64,000 nt of DNA. Origin: Thunnus maccoyii. Lineage: Eukaryota > Chordata > Actinopteri > Scombriformes > Scombridae. Positions 1 to 10,715 of this stretch are shown here, piece by piece (within the stretch, counting starts at the first letter, position 1; each line of letters starts with the position of its first letter). Both the position numbers and the translations under genes were made by a program. Below the pieces are notes generated by a model, which saw only the letters and a list, made by a program, of their open reading frames with translations, searched no databases and was not told where the DNA came from. The stretch covers positions 12,212,501-12,276,500 of the forward strand of contig NC_056550.1 in the NCBI RefSeq assembly GCF_910596095.1, given 5' to 3'.

Positions 1-830
1 CCTGAAACATTTAGTCATCTGATGGGAGCAGATCTTTAAATGTTTTTAAACATGTCAATATCTCAAAATAACACTAATACTAATACTCTTTTTCTACTTG
101 TAGCTGACCAACAACCGAGAAAAACAAACACACAGCAGAAAAAAAACTATTTTATTTTATTTATATAGCCAAACAAAATGACAAATTATATAATTTCCTC
201 AAAGTCCTTTTCAGTCTGTAAAGCATACAACACCATTCATCCCTAAACCCTCAGTTTCAATAAGGAATTTCCTCAAACCAAAATATTACAAAAACAGTGT
301 TGCATGATGTAGTGCGACAAAAGCAACATAAAAAAACAACTCACAACAGATTGATTTCATTATTGGTCATGATCACAGTGACTTCAGTGGTATCTGATGC
401 TCCCTCCATTTTCATTCCTTCAATTATCATTTATATCAGTTAATATCGCTCATTGCCATCTTTGCTCAGTCACAGCTGCCTTCATTGCCCTTTGTCTTTC
501 ATGTACTGTATGTATACTGAAATGTTCCTGTATATAATCACATTTTGATATGTATGTTGCAGTACTCTGATGTTTCTGCTACTGACAGTAATTGTAGTAG
601 GATATTCCTTAATAATTTTGCTTGGAGTTTGCTTGGAGTTTAATAGTTAAACAGCCTCTGTGAATCCACTGATGAGCTTGGAATAGTATATGTGTTGGAT
701 TGCACATCTCACACATTATAATATGCTTTATTAAGGGAAATATTGATGTTACACAAATAAGATCAGTAATTCCCGCGTTTCAATAACTGAGAGTAAATTG
801 CAATTCAGTTGTTTCCTCCCTGTGAGGAGG
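1..830. other. Intergenic DNA upstream of the first VH
   Basis: AT-rich sequence. I see no VH exon, RSS or long reading frame. The last part leads into the promoter of the first VH segment. Confidence 0.5.
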
Positions 831-835
831 AGTCA

Positions 836-843
836 ATGCAAAA
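836..843 (+). promoter_or_regulatory. VH octamer promoter, ATGCAAAA
   Basis: The octamer lies in the block gaggagtcaATGCAAAACTT, 74 bp before the leader ATG. The same block precedes every family-A VH here (5452, 14680, 16073, and 21693 on the minus strand). The octamer differs from ATGCAAAT at the last base. No clear TATA box is seen. Confidence 0.8.
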
Positions 844-916
844 CTTTAGATGTCCTCCACCTCTACTTATCTGACTGCAGAGAGGATGACAGAGAACAGT
901 GGACACACAGTTTAAC

Positions 917-1361
917 ATGATGGACTATAGGACGGGACTGCTGCTTTTAACTATCTGCTGGGCAGGTGAGGACTTTTAAGTTTTCATTTTAACTTCATCA
1001 AATCAAGTTATAAGCTTAATGCATGTAATTAATTTATTTTTTATCTTGACAGGTGTTGATGGTCAGACTCTGACAGAATCTGATCCAGTGATTAAAAAGC
1101 CTGGAGAATCCCACAAACTGATCTGTACAGCCTCTGGATTCACATTCAGTGACTACGCTATGCACTGGGTCAGACAGGCTCCTGGAAAAGGACTGGAGTG
1201 GGTTGCATTCATCAGTCAACCAAGTGGTAGCAAACAATACTACTCTCAGTCAGTTCAAGGCCGGTTCACCATCTCCAGAGACAACAGCAGACAGCAGATG
1301 TATCTGCAGATGAACAGTCTGAAGACTGAAGATTCTGCTGTTTATTATTGTGCTCGACACT
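917..1361 (+). CDS. Complete IGHV segment V1 (family A)
   Basis: This germline heavy-chain variable segment has two exons. The leader exon is 917-965 (starts [11 protein letters not shown]) with donor GT at 966. The V exon is 1053-1361, after the acceptor AG at 1051-1052. The protein has the expected landmarks: first Cys in [20 protein letters not shown], the FR3 motif RFTISRDNS and YYC before the RSS. CDR1 reads GFTFSDYA, and CDR2 contains ISQPSGSK. There is no stop or frameshift. The RSS follows directly: heptamer CACAGTG 1362-1368, a 22-bp spacer, nonamer ACAAAATCC 1391-1399. It looks functional. Its product would be an antibody heavy-chain variable domain after joining to D and J. Identity as a VH is certain; use in expressed antibody is inferred. 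Confidence 0.95.
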
Positions 1362-1399
1362 CACAGTGACTGAGTTGGTTGAGCAGCTGTACAAAATCC
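1362..1399 (+). other. 23-type RSS of V1 (22-bp spacer)
   Basis: Consensus heptamer CACAGTG and nonamer ACAAAATCC, with a spacer one base shorter than in V4. Confidence 0.9.
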
Positions 1400-1964
1400 T
1401 ACAATAGTTCTCAATAGTTCTCCTTACTAGGATGATAGATCACAATAACTATCTCATGTGATTAATGTCTTCAGTTTAAGTAGTTCAAGAAAATTTTGTA
1501 ATTCCTCTACTCCTATTCATCTTTGGAGAACAATGTGATATTTATTTGGGCCTTAAAGACACATTTTACAAGAGAAAACAATATTTCTAATAAGAGAAGT
1601 ATATCGCTTGGATATGTAAATCATATTAATAGACAGAGCTGTCTTCCTTATTACCAAACAGCTTGAATTAAGATGTCTGACACTCAAGAGATTACCATCA
1701 GTTACAGTTTTTGGACTCAGTATTTGAACAAGACAGAAAAGTTTTTTGTTTGATTTTTTTCCCTTTATTTAGTGAAGAGTGTGAATAACACAAATTGAGT
1801 GCAGGACAAGTGATTAACATGAAACCCTTATGACACAGGACAGTACATACAGGAGGAGCAAAAAGGACCAGACAGTAACCCCAAGAAAATAATAACATGA
1901 AAATAAATTAATAAATAAAAATAAATAAATACACTTTTGGCTTAGTACAAAATGCACATGGTGT
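1400..1964. other. Spacer downstream of V1
   Basis: No gene is seen. Parts of 1400-1660 resemble 17575-17830, downstream of the LTR-split V segment, so the two V segments share flanking DNA. Confidence 0.5.
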
Positions 1965-2136
1965 GTGAGTGTGTTAGTGTTGGTGTGTAAGGATATAGAG
2001 GGAAGAGAGCAGAGGGAAGGAAAGAGAAGAAGAAAGAGAGGATAAAAAAGAAAGAAGAAAAAACAGAGAAGAAAAGAAATGGAAAGCTGCAGTGTTGTGG
2101 AGGATCTCTGGTTTGGAACCAGGGTGAGAGATAGAG

Positions 2137-2170
2137 TTTTATTTTATTTTATTTTATTTTATTATTATTT
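2137..2170. repeat. ATTTT tandem repeat
   Basis: Five-base repeat units inside the left arm. The right arm has only a shorter version near 24525-24545. Confidence 0.8.
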
Positions 2171-3177
2171 TGATTTTTATATTTTGAGTGTGTTTTACAC
2201 CCTTAGCTTAAAAGATAAGATAATCACTGAATTAAAACACTAATTGTGCAGTTAAATGTTTTGTCTAAATGTTTAACCTGAGAGTTAATTGTTAACAGTC
2301 TGATTATTTCACCTTTTCTCAGTTTGCAGAATTAATATGAAATCAAAGCTTCAATACTCACTGGATATAAAAGAGATTGTTTAGTATGGCATCAATGAAG
2401 TTTCAAACTACTTCAGCAATAACATTAAACTGTCAACATTGTCAAATTATCTCATGGACACCCTACTAAAGATTGTTTTAAACTAATATAATTATCTTTT
2501 ATAATTATCTTTTAAGGGAAACAAATAGTTTTATGCAGATCATCACACAGGTTTCAGTTCCTGAACATCTGTTCAGAGTCTCCAAGTTTGTTTGGGCTAC
2601 ATGTCTGTGACTTCAAACATCTGCAAAAACTGAAAACATTCAAACTTTTGTATTCAAAGCTCCAAACCTCCATCTAACCAGAACAAACTCAAGCCTTCAT
2701 GCTATTTGAGTATTTCCCCTGTTACTTCGCTGCAGTAATTAAATAGATATATACTGTACATACAGACACACAGTAAAATATTTGTCGATTGTTGACACTT
2801 ATTTTTTCGTTACTTTAAAATATATATTTTTAATTTTTCTTTCTCTTTCTTGTCTTCATTTTTCCTTTCTCACATAGATTTAGAAAATATGAAATAAAAT
2901 ACAACAAAAATTACAACAAAAATAGTAAAATTTTGGCTGTAAAAAAACTCTATCAGAAAAAATTCACATTAACCTTAAACTTTATATGATTTTTAAAAAT
3001 TAAAATGATGAAAGAACTCAGGTCTATATAAATGTTCTTTATAACAATGTAATTCAACAATAACTTTATTTGATTCAATAATTTATTTCTACTTCAGTCT
3101 GGATTTGAGAAGAAATGCTGATCTTTTCACCTTCAACAGAACCTATTTAAATAAAATGTAATAAATCATTGAACAAT

Positions 3178-3185
3178 ATGCAAAT
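3178..3185 (+). promoter_or_regulatory. Consensus octamer ATGCAAAT upstream of V2
   Basis: Perfect octamer 99 bp before the leader of V2. In the inverted copy it is mutated (24003-24010), and in the direct copy before V6 the segment is missing. Confidence 0.75.
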
Positions 3186-3210
3186 ACATGTGATTCATAA
3201 GGAAGTGAAG

Positions 3211-3235
3211 TGTGTGTGTGTGTGTGTGTGTGTGT
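3211..3235. repeat. TG microsatellite
   Basis: Dinucleotide run between the octamer and the leader of V2. It is shared, in different lengths, by the two other family-B copies. Confidence 0.9.
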
Positions 3236-3283
3236 CAGTGAGAGGACAGAAGAGCTCACATCAGTTCAGCTTCAACATCAACC

Positions 3284-3766
3284 ATGTTCTCTGCAACTCT
3301 GATGCTGCTGCTGGCAGCTGGATCCTGTGAGGAGCTTTCAGTGGATTCACACTAATAAACACATTAGAAACACTGAATAGTCAGATGAATGATGGAGATA
3401 ATGTTGATTTCTCTTTCCACAGGTGTGTACAGTATTGATCTCATCCAGTCAGACTCAATGGTTGTGCAGCCTGGACAGTCTTTGACCATCACCTGTCAGG
3501 TCTCTGGTTATTCTCTGACTGATAACGACTATGCACCAGGTTGGATCAGACAGCGTGAAGGAAAACCAATGCACTGGATTTCCCATCAGTGGGGAGGAGG
3601 TACTCCTCGTCAAAATAATGCTCTGAAGAACAAGTTCAGCTACAGCAGAGACACTTCTGCTAGAACATTGACTATTAAAGGACAGAATCTGCAGCCTGAG
3701 GACACAGCTCACACAGCTAAATACCCAGAGATTCATGTGACTGAAACACACACAAACATGTTCTAA
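3284..3766 (+). pseudogene. IGHV pseudogene V2 (family B), 3' end of V exon deleted
   Basis: Leader exon 3284-3326 (starts MFSATLMLLLAAG) and V exon from 3423 are in frame, with TITCQVSGYSLTD, WIRQREGKPMHW and LKNKFSY. After QPEDTA (about 3709) the frame runs into CACACAGCT and then flank sequence that in V6 lies beyond the RSS. The YYC cysteine, heptamer and nonamer are gone, a loss of roughly 50 bp. The open frame continues into flank to 3766. It cannot make a normal V domain or recombine. Confidence 0.9.
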
Positions 3767-4267
3767 ATTTGAACATTAATAAAGATAGTGCTCTCTGCTT
3801 AGTTTATAAATAATTGTATTTATGGAATTCACAGAACAGTAGAGGCATTTTTCCTCATAGACAGTAGAAGAGTTCAGTATTAAATGTAGATATCATTTGA
3901 CTTCAACTGCATTTGACATCAATACATAAAGGATATGACACATTTTTCTATATATATGTTTTTGTTTCTGTATTGTGGGGAAACTAAAATATTATCTGAC
4001 AAAATGAATGATAGCTCTATCTCTTTAAAGGCAGGAACAAATACACATATAGGGTGCACGTTTCCTTTTTCTTATTTGGCCAAAAGGAAACACAGCTGTA
4101 ACTTGCTACACCATCAATTAAAGATTGTTGAACTCCTTTTCCACCATGTCACAAATTAGCTGACAGGATTTGGATATTTTATATTTTCCTCTGTTGTTGT
4201 AGATACTCTACTTAAGAAAACATATCTGTGTTGCATATTTCCTTTTTAAACCTGTAGAGGGAGGTCT

Positions 4268-4275
4268 ATGCAAAC
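4268..4275 (+). promoter_or_regulatory. Octamer ATGCAAAC of V3
   Basis: Family-C promoter in the block ggaggtctATGCAAACTC, shared with 10093-10100 and with 23025-23032 on the minus strand. Confidence 0.7.
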
Positions 4276-4395
4276 TCTTTCTTCCCTATAAACACACCAA
4301 CAGCAAATGTCATATAGTAGTTTGTGGCAAAACAACAGTTTTATACAAATTAGCAACACTCAATAAAAAGCACTGAACCACAGTGTTTATTGCAG

Positions 4396-4822
4396 AATAA
4401 AAATTACACTTGCCTGGAGTTTAAGAAAAACAATTCTTTTACTTCTTTTTTAAATGTCCAACATGCGATTTCCAAGTTTGATGGATGATGATCTTCATTT
4501 CTTTGTTTACAGGAGTTCAGAGTGAAATCAAACTGGACCAGTCTCCCTCTGAGGTGAAAAGACCCGGAGAGACAGTGAAGATGTCATGTGTCATATCTGG
4601 ATTTGACATGACAGACAAGCTACTATATTAACTGGATAAGACAGAGACCAGGCAAAGCTCTGGAGTGGATTGAGAGGATGAACGCAGGCAGAAACTCTGC
4701 TATCTATGCCAGCTCCTTTCAAAGCTGTTTCATCATGATTGAAAATGTGTCCAGCAGCAATCAGTACCTTGAGATCAAGAGTCTGACAGCAGAAGATTCT
4801 GCTGTTTACTTCTGTGCTCGAT
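4396..4822 (+). pseudogene. IGHV pseudogene V3 (family C)
   Basis: This is a broken copy of the family-C type ([17 protein letters not shown]). The start codon is ATA (agAATAaaa) where V7 has ATG. The second half of the leader and its donor site are deleted. The V exon starts at 4513. One extra base in CDR1 (near 4613-4618) shifts the frame to a TAA in front of the conserved Trp. At the 3' end the RSS heptamer and spacer are deleted, so the nonamer ACAAAAACC almost touches the coding end. It has several independent lesions and no plausible function. Confidence 0.92.
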
Positions 4823-5445
4823 AAAACTGCACAAAAACCTCCACAGACAACAAGTAGCTACATATGATGACAGTGACATCTTGGCTTTCTGATGAGCTGC
4901 ATGTTACAAAATTACTTTGAAAATATCCACAACAGATTTCTTTATATTTTAAACTTGTTGGTAGTTTTTATTGTCTTTCTGATCTTACATCATTCAAATA
5001 AATAGACTGAGTTCTTTCAACTGTCAAATCATAATTTAAATAGCAAATGTCACATTCACAGGTACAAACTTTACATTTCATGAAATGAGTTCAAAAAGGG
5101 AAACAAGTTGAAAAAAAAATTGAGAGTGAACTTCATGGATCAGAGGTGACCTCAGTCCAAAATATATTCAGAACATTGGTGGATGGTTTTACTTAGTCAA
5201 ATGACAATGAAGCAGATTTCAAATGGCAGTATGTTGCTGATTAAAACAATAGAATATTTATATTATTTTATGCTCTCATCTGCTGCCCATTATGCAAAAA
5301 CAAAATTTATAATGCATGAATCAAATTAATGTTCATATAATCACAATTTTGATATTATAAATCTACATTATTTGTTGTAGTTTCAACACACAGTAGGTAG
5401 AAATGAGGGCCAAATACAACCCAAATCTGTCCTTCCTGTCAGGAG
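4823..5445. other. Spacer inside the left arm
   Basis: AT-rich. It matches 21950-22440 in inverted orientation. No gene is seen. Confidence 0.6.
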
Positions 5446-5451
5446 GAGTCA

Positions 5452-5459
5452 ATGCAAAA
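5452..5459 (+). promoter_or_regulatory. VH octamer promoter of V4
   Basis: Octamer ATGCAAAA in the family-A block, 73 bp before the leader ATG. Confidence 0.8.
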
Positions 5460-5531
5460 CCTTGATGTCTTCCACCTCTACTTATCTGACTGCAGAAAGG
5501 ATGACAGAGAACAGTGGACACACAGTTTAAC

Positions 5532-5965
5532 ATGATGGACTATAGGACAGGACTGCTGCTTTTAACCATCTACTGGGCAGGTGAAGATTTTGATCTTGAG
5601 TTTAAGTCATCTTCAAAAAGTTAAAAACTTATATAACAGTTTTCTTTTTGTCTTGACAGGTGTTGATGGTCAGACTCTGACAGAATCTGAATCAGCAGTT
5701 AAAAAACCTGGAGAATCCCACAAACTGACCTGTACAGCCTCTGGGCTTGACTTTGATAGCTCTTGGATGGCCTGGATCAGACAGGCTCCTGGAAAAGGAC
5801 TGGAGTGGATTGCAATCATCGAATATGACAGTGACTCAATCTACTACTCTCAGTCAGTTCAAGGCCGGTTCACCATCTCCAGAGACAACAGCAGAGAGCA
5901 GCTGTATCTGCAGATGAACAGCGTGAAGACTGAAGATTCTGCTGTTTATTATTGTGCTCGATGGC
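5532..5965 (+). CDS. Complete IGHV segment V4 (family A)
   Basis: Leader exon 5532-5580 with donor GT at 5581, V exon 5660-5965. The product reads [18 protein letters not shown], Cys in [23 protein letters not shown], a CDR2 with EYDSDSI, then [17 protein letters not shown] and YYCARWP. No stop or frameshift. The RSS is complete: CACAGTG 5966-5972, 23-bp spacer, ACAAAATCC 5996-6004. Its inverted relative is the minus-strand V13 (21181-21620), which also looks functional, so this is the one V pair of the palindrome where both copies survive. It is also close to the LTR-split V11 (16149). Functional use is inferred from intact parts. Confidence 0.95.
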
Positions 5966-6004
5966 CACAGTGACTGGAGTTGGTTGAGCAGCTGTACAAA
6001 ATCC
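5966..6004 (+). other. 23-bp-spacer RSS of V4
   Basis: Consensus heptamer, 23-bp spacer, nonamer ACAAAATCC. Confidence 0.93.
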
Positions 6005-6647
6005 TACAATACTCATCCTGATAGGCCTCAACTACCTCATATAATGATGTAACTTCAATTAAGTTGAAAGTAGTAGTATAGTTGTCGTCGTTTTAAAACC
6101 TTTTAAGGCTGCACAAGCAAAACATGACAAAGTGCAGATTGAAACTTGATAAGCTGAAATATAAAAGCCAGACAAAACAGTACTTAACAAAGAAGAAACA
6201 AAGACCACAAACATGTGGACAATCATTCACATTTATTCATGTAAATAAAAGGTTATCACTCAGATATCTATGTTACCAAACTATCATCACAGTATCATCA
6301 GTCATCTATATCTAAATCTGCTCCTTCTTCTCCCTGTTCATGTCACGTCAGTGCTGTGAGTGCAGAGTGTATCCCAGCATACACAAGTTGAAAGGCAGAA
6401 ACTGCTAGGTATGTTTGGCAGAGATTCAAATACAACAATATTTCTTTATTCTTGGGATTCGCAAGTGAGTTACTGTATATGTTGAGATAGAAAAGAGTTA
6501 CAGTCCCTCATTTTAAACTCTAGAGGGCAGACAAGGACTGACTGTGTTACTGATCACAGTAATCTTGGATTGAAATGATAGTGATGAAAAGAGATTGTTT
6601 CATTTGTCTTGAGCACAGTTAGTGTTAATATTTTCACCCTGATAGAT
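6005..6647. other. Non-coding part of the left arm
   Basis: No gene is seen. Nearly the same text occurs inverted at about 20690-21160. A short open frame at 6124-6315 also recurs in the right arm, but this reflects the duplication and does not resemble a known protein. Confidence 0.6.
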
Positions 6648-6780
6648 GGGATGGCACAGTGGTTCAATGTTTAGCACTCTCACCTCACAGCAAGAAGGTC
6701 CTGGGTTCAAATCCACTGTGAGGATCTGGGTTTTCTCTGAGTGTCTGTGGTGGTTTCCTCACACAGTCAACACATATGCA
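6648..6780 (+). repeat. tRNA-like SINE fragment
   Basis: The block GGCACAGTGGTTCAATG, then CTCACAGCAAGAAGGTCCTG and GGTTCAAATCC (box-B-like), is typical of a tRNA-derived dispersed repeat that I know from fish genomes. An inverted copy lies at 20545-20680. The right end is not clear. Confidence 0.65.
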
Positions 6781-7043
6781 ACTTTGGTGAAATGGATATT
6801 CTAACTTGTTCAATTGCTGATGGAGTGATTATGTTTTGACCTGTCTTGTTTAGTGTCCACTGAGAAAAGCTTCACCTTGTAACCGTGAACAAGAGATGCA
6901 GTTTGAAAGATGGATGTAATCCTGATACCAAATTTGTTCCTCACTTCTCACCATATAATGACCAAAAATGTATCACAATCCTCTGTTCAGTTTTTCTTTT
7001 TGCCATGAATTATTGAAATGAATATGTTGCTTGTGCTATCTAA

Positions 7044-7797
7044 TAGGGGTGTACCTGAATACAATTATGTTATTTGGCAAAGCACAAATAGTGTTTTTTT
7101 ATGAACATTTACTTTGTACAAATATTTAAAAAATTATTTGCTTTTGGGAAGAAAAAAAACATGTCATATAGCACGCAGTTCAGTTTCATTCCTATCTCAG
7201 TCTCTGTCCTCTGCTCCACTCTTAAGTCTATCAGCAGGTCTCAAAGAGGAGAGTCACATCCACCTGCTACATGACCTAATTTGGACATCACTCCCGGAGT
7301 TGGGGGTGTTCCCCAGAGATAAACACAGCTGAACTGCTGACACAAGGAAAGTCCTCTCAAGTGACTCTCCATAACCTGTTGTACCCCTTCTCCTTTCCAC
7401 AAAGTTAGGTTGTAAAAATGAAGAATGCAAAGCAAGAATCACCTTTGAAGTTCTTCTCCACATGTTACACAATGTACTGTCTCTGTGTTATGGGTGTATA
7501 AATAGTTAGAGGTCTGTCTGCACATGTGCAATGCACTTTGTTTCAGCTCAGTGCAGTCGTCTATTATCTGGGAGACTGGAGTTTGAGACTCACTGTGGGG
7601 ACCTCCTTCGTGAGACAGTTTATTCATAAACACTTAGTTTAACACTTTAATATCCTAAAATTAAAAGTGTATTAAAAACAAAAACTGTATTTTTACAACT
7701 TTTTCCACTTTTATTCAATTACAAATACAAATATAAATAATTTTGTTGCCTCAACAAATATAGATACAAATACAAATACTGGGCCCTCACATCCCTA
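7044..7797. mobile_element. hAT-like MITE copy 1, with 8-bp target duplication
   Basis: The element starts TAGGGGTGT and ends ACATCCCTA, giving short terminal inverted repeats. It is flanked on both sides by CTATCTAA (7036-7043 and 7798-7805). An 8-bp duplication is the signature of hAT transposases. There is no transposase frame, so it is non-autonomous. A second copy is at 37954-38728. Open frames inside it are not conserved between the copies. Confidence 0.88.
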
Positions 7798-8039
7798 CTA
7801 TCTAATTTTGTTTGTTTGTTACAAGCTGTATGCTTGGAATCAGACACCAAATGTTCATGTGTTGTCTGACAACACCTCAAATCTCATTTAAAAACACATA
7901 TAATAAGCAAATATTAGGCAAGATACTGTGGTGGAGACAGATGTCCCCAACAAACGGTCATGCTAGTAACTGTGCAACATTTACATCAATAAGAGACGGT
8001 TCCCAGGGAAGTTGGGAAGGGGGATGATCAGTAATGTCA

Positions 8040-8490
8040 CATTTTGGTTCTCTGTGTGTGATGATTGAAGGCTGTTAGGCCCATTTTTATTGTGAGGAAT
8101 GTGTAAGATGCTGAGAAAGTATTATTTCTAAACCAGGTGCAATGGATATATGTTAGAGAAGTTTGAGACACCATTGTTCCTGAGATGAATCATGCCTGGA
8201 TTATTACCAAAGTGTCAAGGTCAAACGAGGTGGAGTTGAGAAAATAACCTCCACATTAGGAGGGGTTATGAGAGGTATATAATATAATGTTGTATGATTT
8301 TGCATTAGGTTCTTTATCCCAGGATGACGGCCTCGATTTGCTTTATATTGCTTTTTATGCACAGTAAACTTATTCACATTGAACTCAGCTTCCAGTGTAT
8401 TTCTTTGAGTCTTTCTCTTATAAATTTTGAGTTTAATGCTAAGTTGTGGGTGACCTGAAGATTTATTGGCCCATCTGAAGATTTCCCATG
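8040..8490 (+). mobile_element. Possible LTR or LTR fragment
   Basis: It has a TATA-like stretch (gtatataatata near 8275), then a segment with CAGTAAAC near 8362 and a T-rich end, resembling the U3-R-U5 layout of a retroelement LTR. I could not define both ends or a target duplication. It could be another repeat. Confidence 0.35.
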
Positions 8491-8530
8491 AAAATACTTT
8501 AAAAAATTTCAGCAGTGTGAGGAGGAGTCA

Positions 8531-8538
8531 ATGCAAAT
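8531..8538 (+). promoter_or_regulatory. Consensus octamer ATGCAAAT of V5
   Basis: Perfect octamer 82 bp before the leader of the truncated V5. The intact relative V12 on the minus strand also has a perfect one (20519-20526). Confidence 0.8.
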
Positions 8539-8619
8539 CTTGATCCTTCCATCTATTTTATGTCACTGCAAACTGAAGACAAATCAAACCACCAACCTGA
8601 CATACAACAAATTTTCACA

Positions 8620-8876
8620 ATGACTGTAGCTACATGTTTAACTTTTCTGATGCTATCAGTCATTTCTGCTGAATATGACATCTCTGCACACATCTTTTTC
8701 TATTTCAATAGATTTTGTTTGGGTCTGTTTTGATCAAACTGCTTTCTTCTCTAGGTGTTTGCAGTCAGACTCTGACTGAGTCCGGACCTGTGGTAAAGCT
8801 GCATGTAGAATCCCACAAACTGACCTGTACATATGCAGGAATATCAGATGATTATGCTGATATCAGCTGGATAAAA
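8620..8876 (+). pseudogene. Truncated IGHV pseudogene V5 (family D)
   Basis: The leader starts at 8620 ([16 protein letters not shown]). Its splice donor is lost: GCTGAATA where V12 has GGTGAATA. The V exon starts at 8755 and reads [18 protein letters not shown] and a CDR1 region. It stops being VH at the conserved Trp (about 8870). From there the sequence continues as an AT-rich block that also lies upstream of V2 (from about 2893). So V5 was cut by the duplication that brought in the V6 unit. Confidence 0.9.
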
Positions 8877-10060
8877 TAAAATAAAACAAAAATTACAACG
8901 ACAATAATAAAATCTTGGCTGTAAAAAACTCTGATGTACTGCCTACCTGCCTACTACCTGAAGTATCTTCATAAACTTTAAATGATTTTTAAAAATTAAA
9001 ATGATGAATGAACTCAGGTCTATATAAATGTTCTTTATAACAATGTAATTCAACAATAACTTTATTTGATTCAATTATTTCTTTCTACTTCAGTCTGGAT
9101 TTGAGAAGAAATGCTGATCTTTTCATCTTCAACAGAATCCATTTAAATAAAATGTAATCAGAGTGTGTGTGTGTCTGTGTGTCAGTGAGAGGACAGAAGA
9201 GCTCACATCAGTTCAGCTTCAACATCAACCATGTTCTCTGCAGCTCTGATGCTGCTGCTGGCAGCTGGATCCTGTGAGGAGCTTTCAGTGGATTCACACT
9301 AATAAACACATTAGAAACACTGAATAGTCAGATGAATGATGGAGATAATGTTGATTTCTCTTTCCACAGGTGTGTACAGTATTGATCTCACCCAGCCAGA
9401 CTCAATGGTTGTGCAGCCTGGACAGTCTTTGACCATCACCTGTCAGGTCTCTGGTTATTCTCTGACTGATAACAGCTATGCAACAGGTTGGATCAGACAG
9501 CGTGAAGGAAAACCAATGGACTGGATTATACATCGGAGTGGAGGAGACGACCTTTGGCAAAATAATGCTCTGAAGAACAAGTTTCTTTATTACACACACA
9601 CCTCTAATAGTTCAGTGACATTAAAGGGACTAAATCTGCAGTCTGACGACACAGCTGTGTATTACTGTGTCCGTCACCCCGAAATGATACAAACCACCAA
9701 CAGACCTGCACAAATACCCAGAGATTCATGTGACTGAAACACACACAAACATGTTTTAAATATGAACATTAATAAAGATAGTGCTCTCTGCTTAGTTGAT
9801 AACAATTTGTATTTGTGGAATTCACAGAACCTCTATATCTTTGAAGGCAGAAACAAATAGGGTGCAGATTTCCTTTTTTTATTTGGCTAAACTGAAATAT
9901 AGTAATTTGCTACATCATGAATTAAAGATTGTCAATGTTGAACATAAAAGTTTTGTTCACCTTCTCCACCAGGTCAGATATTAGCTAGCAGGGATTTGAT
10001 ATTTTACATTTTCCTCTGTTGTTGTAGATACTCTACTTATGAAAATGTATCTGTGTTGAA
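8877..10060. repeat. Direct copy of the 2.9-4.2 kb unit (family B unit)
   Basis: Flank and exons of V6 match the V2 region in the same orientation, and the 22.95-24.3 kb region in inverted orientation, so there are three copies of this unit. The octamer segment present at 3178 is missing in this one. Confidence 0.75.
9231..9679 (+). CDS. IGHV segment V6 (family B): open frame, defective RSS
   Basis: Leader exon 9231-9273 (starts MFSAALMLLLAAG), V exon from 9370. The V domain is complete: SLTITCQVSGYSLTDNSYA, WIRQREGKPMDW, NKFLYYTHT, DDTAVYYCVRHP. No stop or frameshift. The RSS has a normal nonamer ACAAATACC (9710-9718) and a 23-bp spacer, but the heptamer reads CGAAATG (9680-9686) instead of CACAGTG. 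The first three bases, which matter most for RAG cutting, are changed. The upstream octamer found in V2 is also missing. It is probably an ORF that cannot rearrange efficiently. Confidence 0.88.
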
Positions 10061-10092
10061 TATTTCCTTTTTAAACCTGTAGAGGGAGGTCT

Positions 10093-10100
10093 ATGCAAAC
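10093..10100 (+). promoter_or_regulatory. Octamer ATGCAAAC and TATA-like box of V7
   Basis: Octamer in the family-C block, followed by TTATAAAAA at about 10108-10116, a likely TATA box for the leader at 10225. Confidence 0.7.
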
Positions 10101-10224
10101 TCTTCCTTATAAAAATACAGCAATAGCAACTGTCATATAATTTGGAGCAGAACAACTAGAGGAGTTTTATACATTGTTAAAACACTCTGACCAGAAAGCA
10201 CTGAACCACAGTGTTTATTACAGA

Positions 10225-10675
10225 ATGAAAAACACAATTGTCTGGATTTTATTGTTTGTAGTTACTATTCATGGTAAGAAAACCAATTCTTTTGCTTCTT
10301 TTGTAAATGTCTAACCTGTGATTTTCAAGTTTCATGAATGATGATCTTCATTTCTTTGCTTACAGGAGTTCAGAGTGAGATCAAACTGGACCAGTCTCCC
10401 TCTGAGGTGAAAAGACCTGGAGAGACAGTGAAGATGTCATGTGTCATATCTGGTTGAAGCCTGACAAGCTACTACATTCACTGGATAAGACAGAGACCAG
10501 GTAAAGCTCTGGAGTGGATTGGGAGGATGAACACAGGTTCAAACTCTGCTAGCTATGCCAGCTCCTTTCAAAGCCGTTTCATCATAACTGAAACTGCGTC
10601 CAGCAGCAATCAGTACCTGGAGGTGACGAGTCTGACAGCAGAAGATTCTGCTGTTTACTTCTGTGCTCGAAGAGT
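10225..10675 (+). pseudogene. IGHV pseudogene V7 (family C), nonsense codon in CDR1
   Basis: Leader exon 10225-10273 with ATG and donor GT intact; V exon from 10366. The frame reads [17 protein letters not shown] and MSCVISG, then TGA at 10455-10457 in CDR1, then continues in the same frame with [14 protein letters not shown] and YFCAR. Apart from this codon the exon is open. The RSS is nearly complete: heptamer TACAGTG (10676-10682; first base T), 23-bp spacer, nonamer ACAAAAACC (10706-10714). It is the least damaged of the three family-C copies. Confidence 0.9.
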
Positions 10676-10715
10676 TACAGTGACTGAAGACAGTGAAGCA
10701 GCTGCACAAAAACCT

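Larger units (their letters stand above)
1965..6800. repeat. Left arm of a large inverted duplication of VH genes
   Basis: This stretch holds, in order, purine-rich sequence near 1980-2100, V2 (family B), V3 (family C), V4 (family A) and a tRNA-like SINE at about 6648. The same modules occur in the same order on the minus strand at about 24720-20545. Matching text is readable in coding and non-coding parts, for example 6124-6250 against 21025-20890. Arm ends are approximate because I could not run an alignment. Confidence 0.85.

Noticed and set aside
1034-1237. Open frames antisense to V exons (also 3455-3751, 9402-9599, 13251-13481, 23536-23733)
   Set aside because: They are shadows of VH exons and recur wherever the family occurs.
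6648-6780. Possible tRNA gene from box-B-like GGTTCAAATCC
   Set aside because: No cloverleaf can be drawn, and the block matches a tRNA-derived SINE; a second copy is in the other arm.
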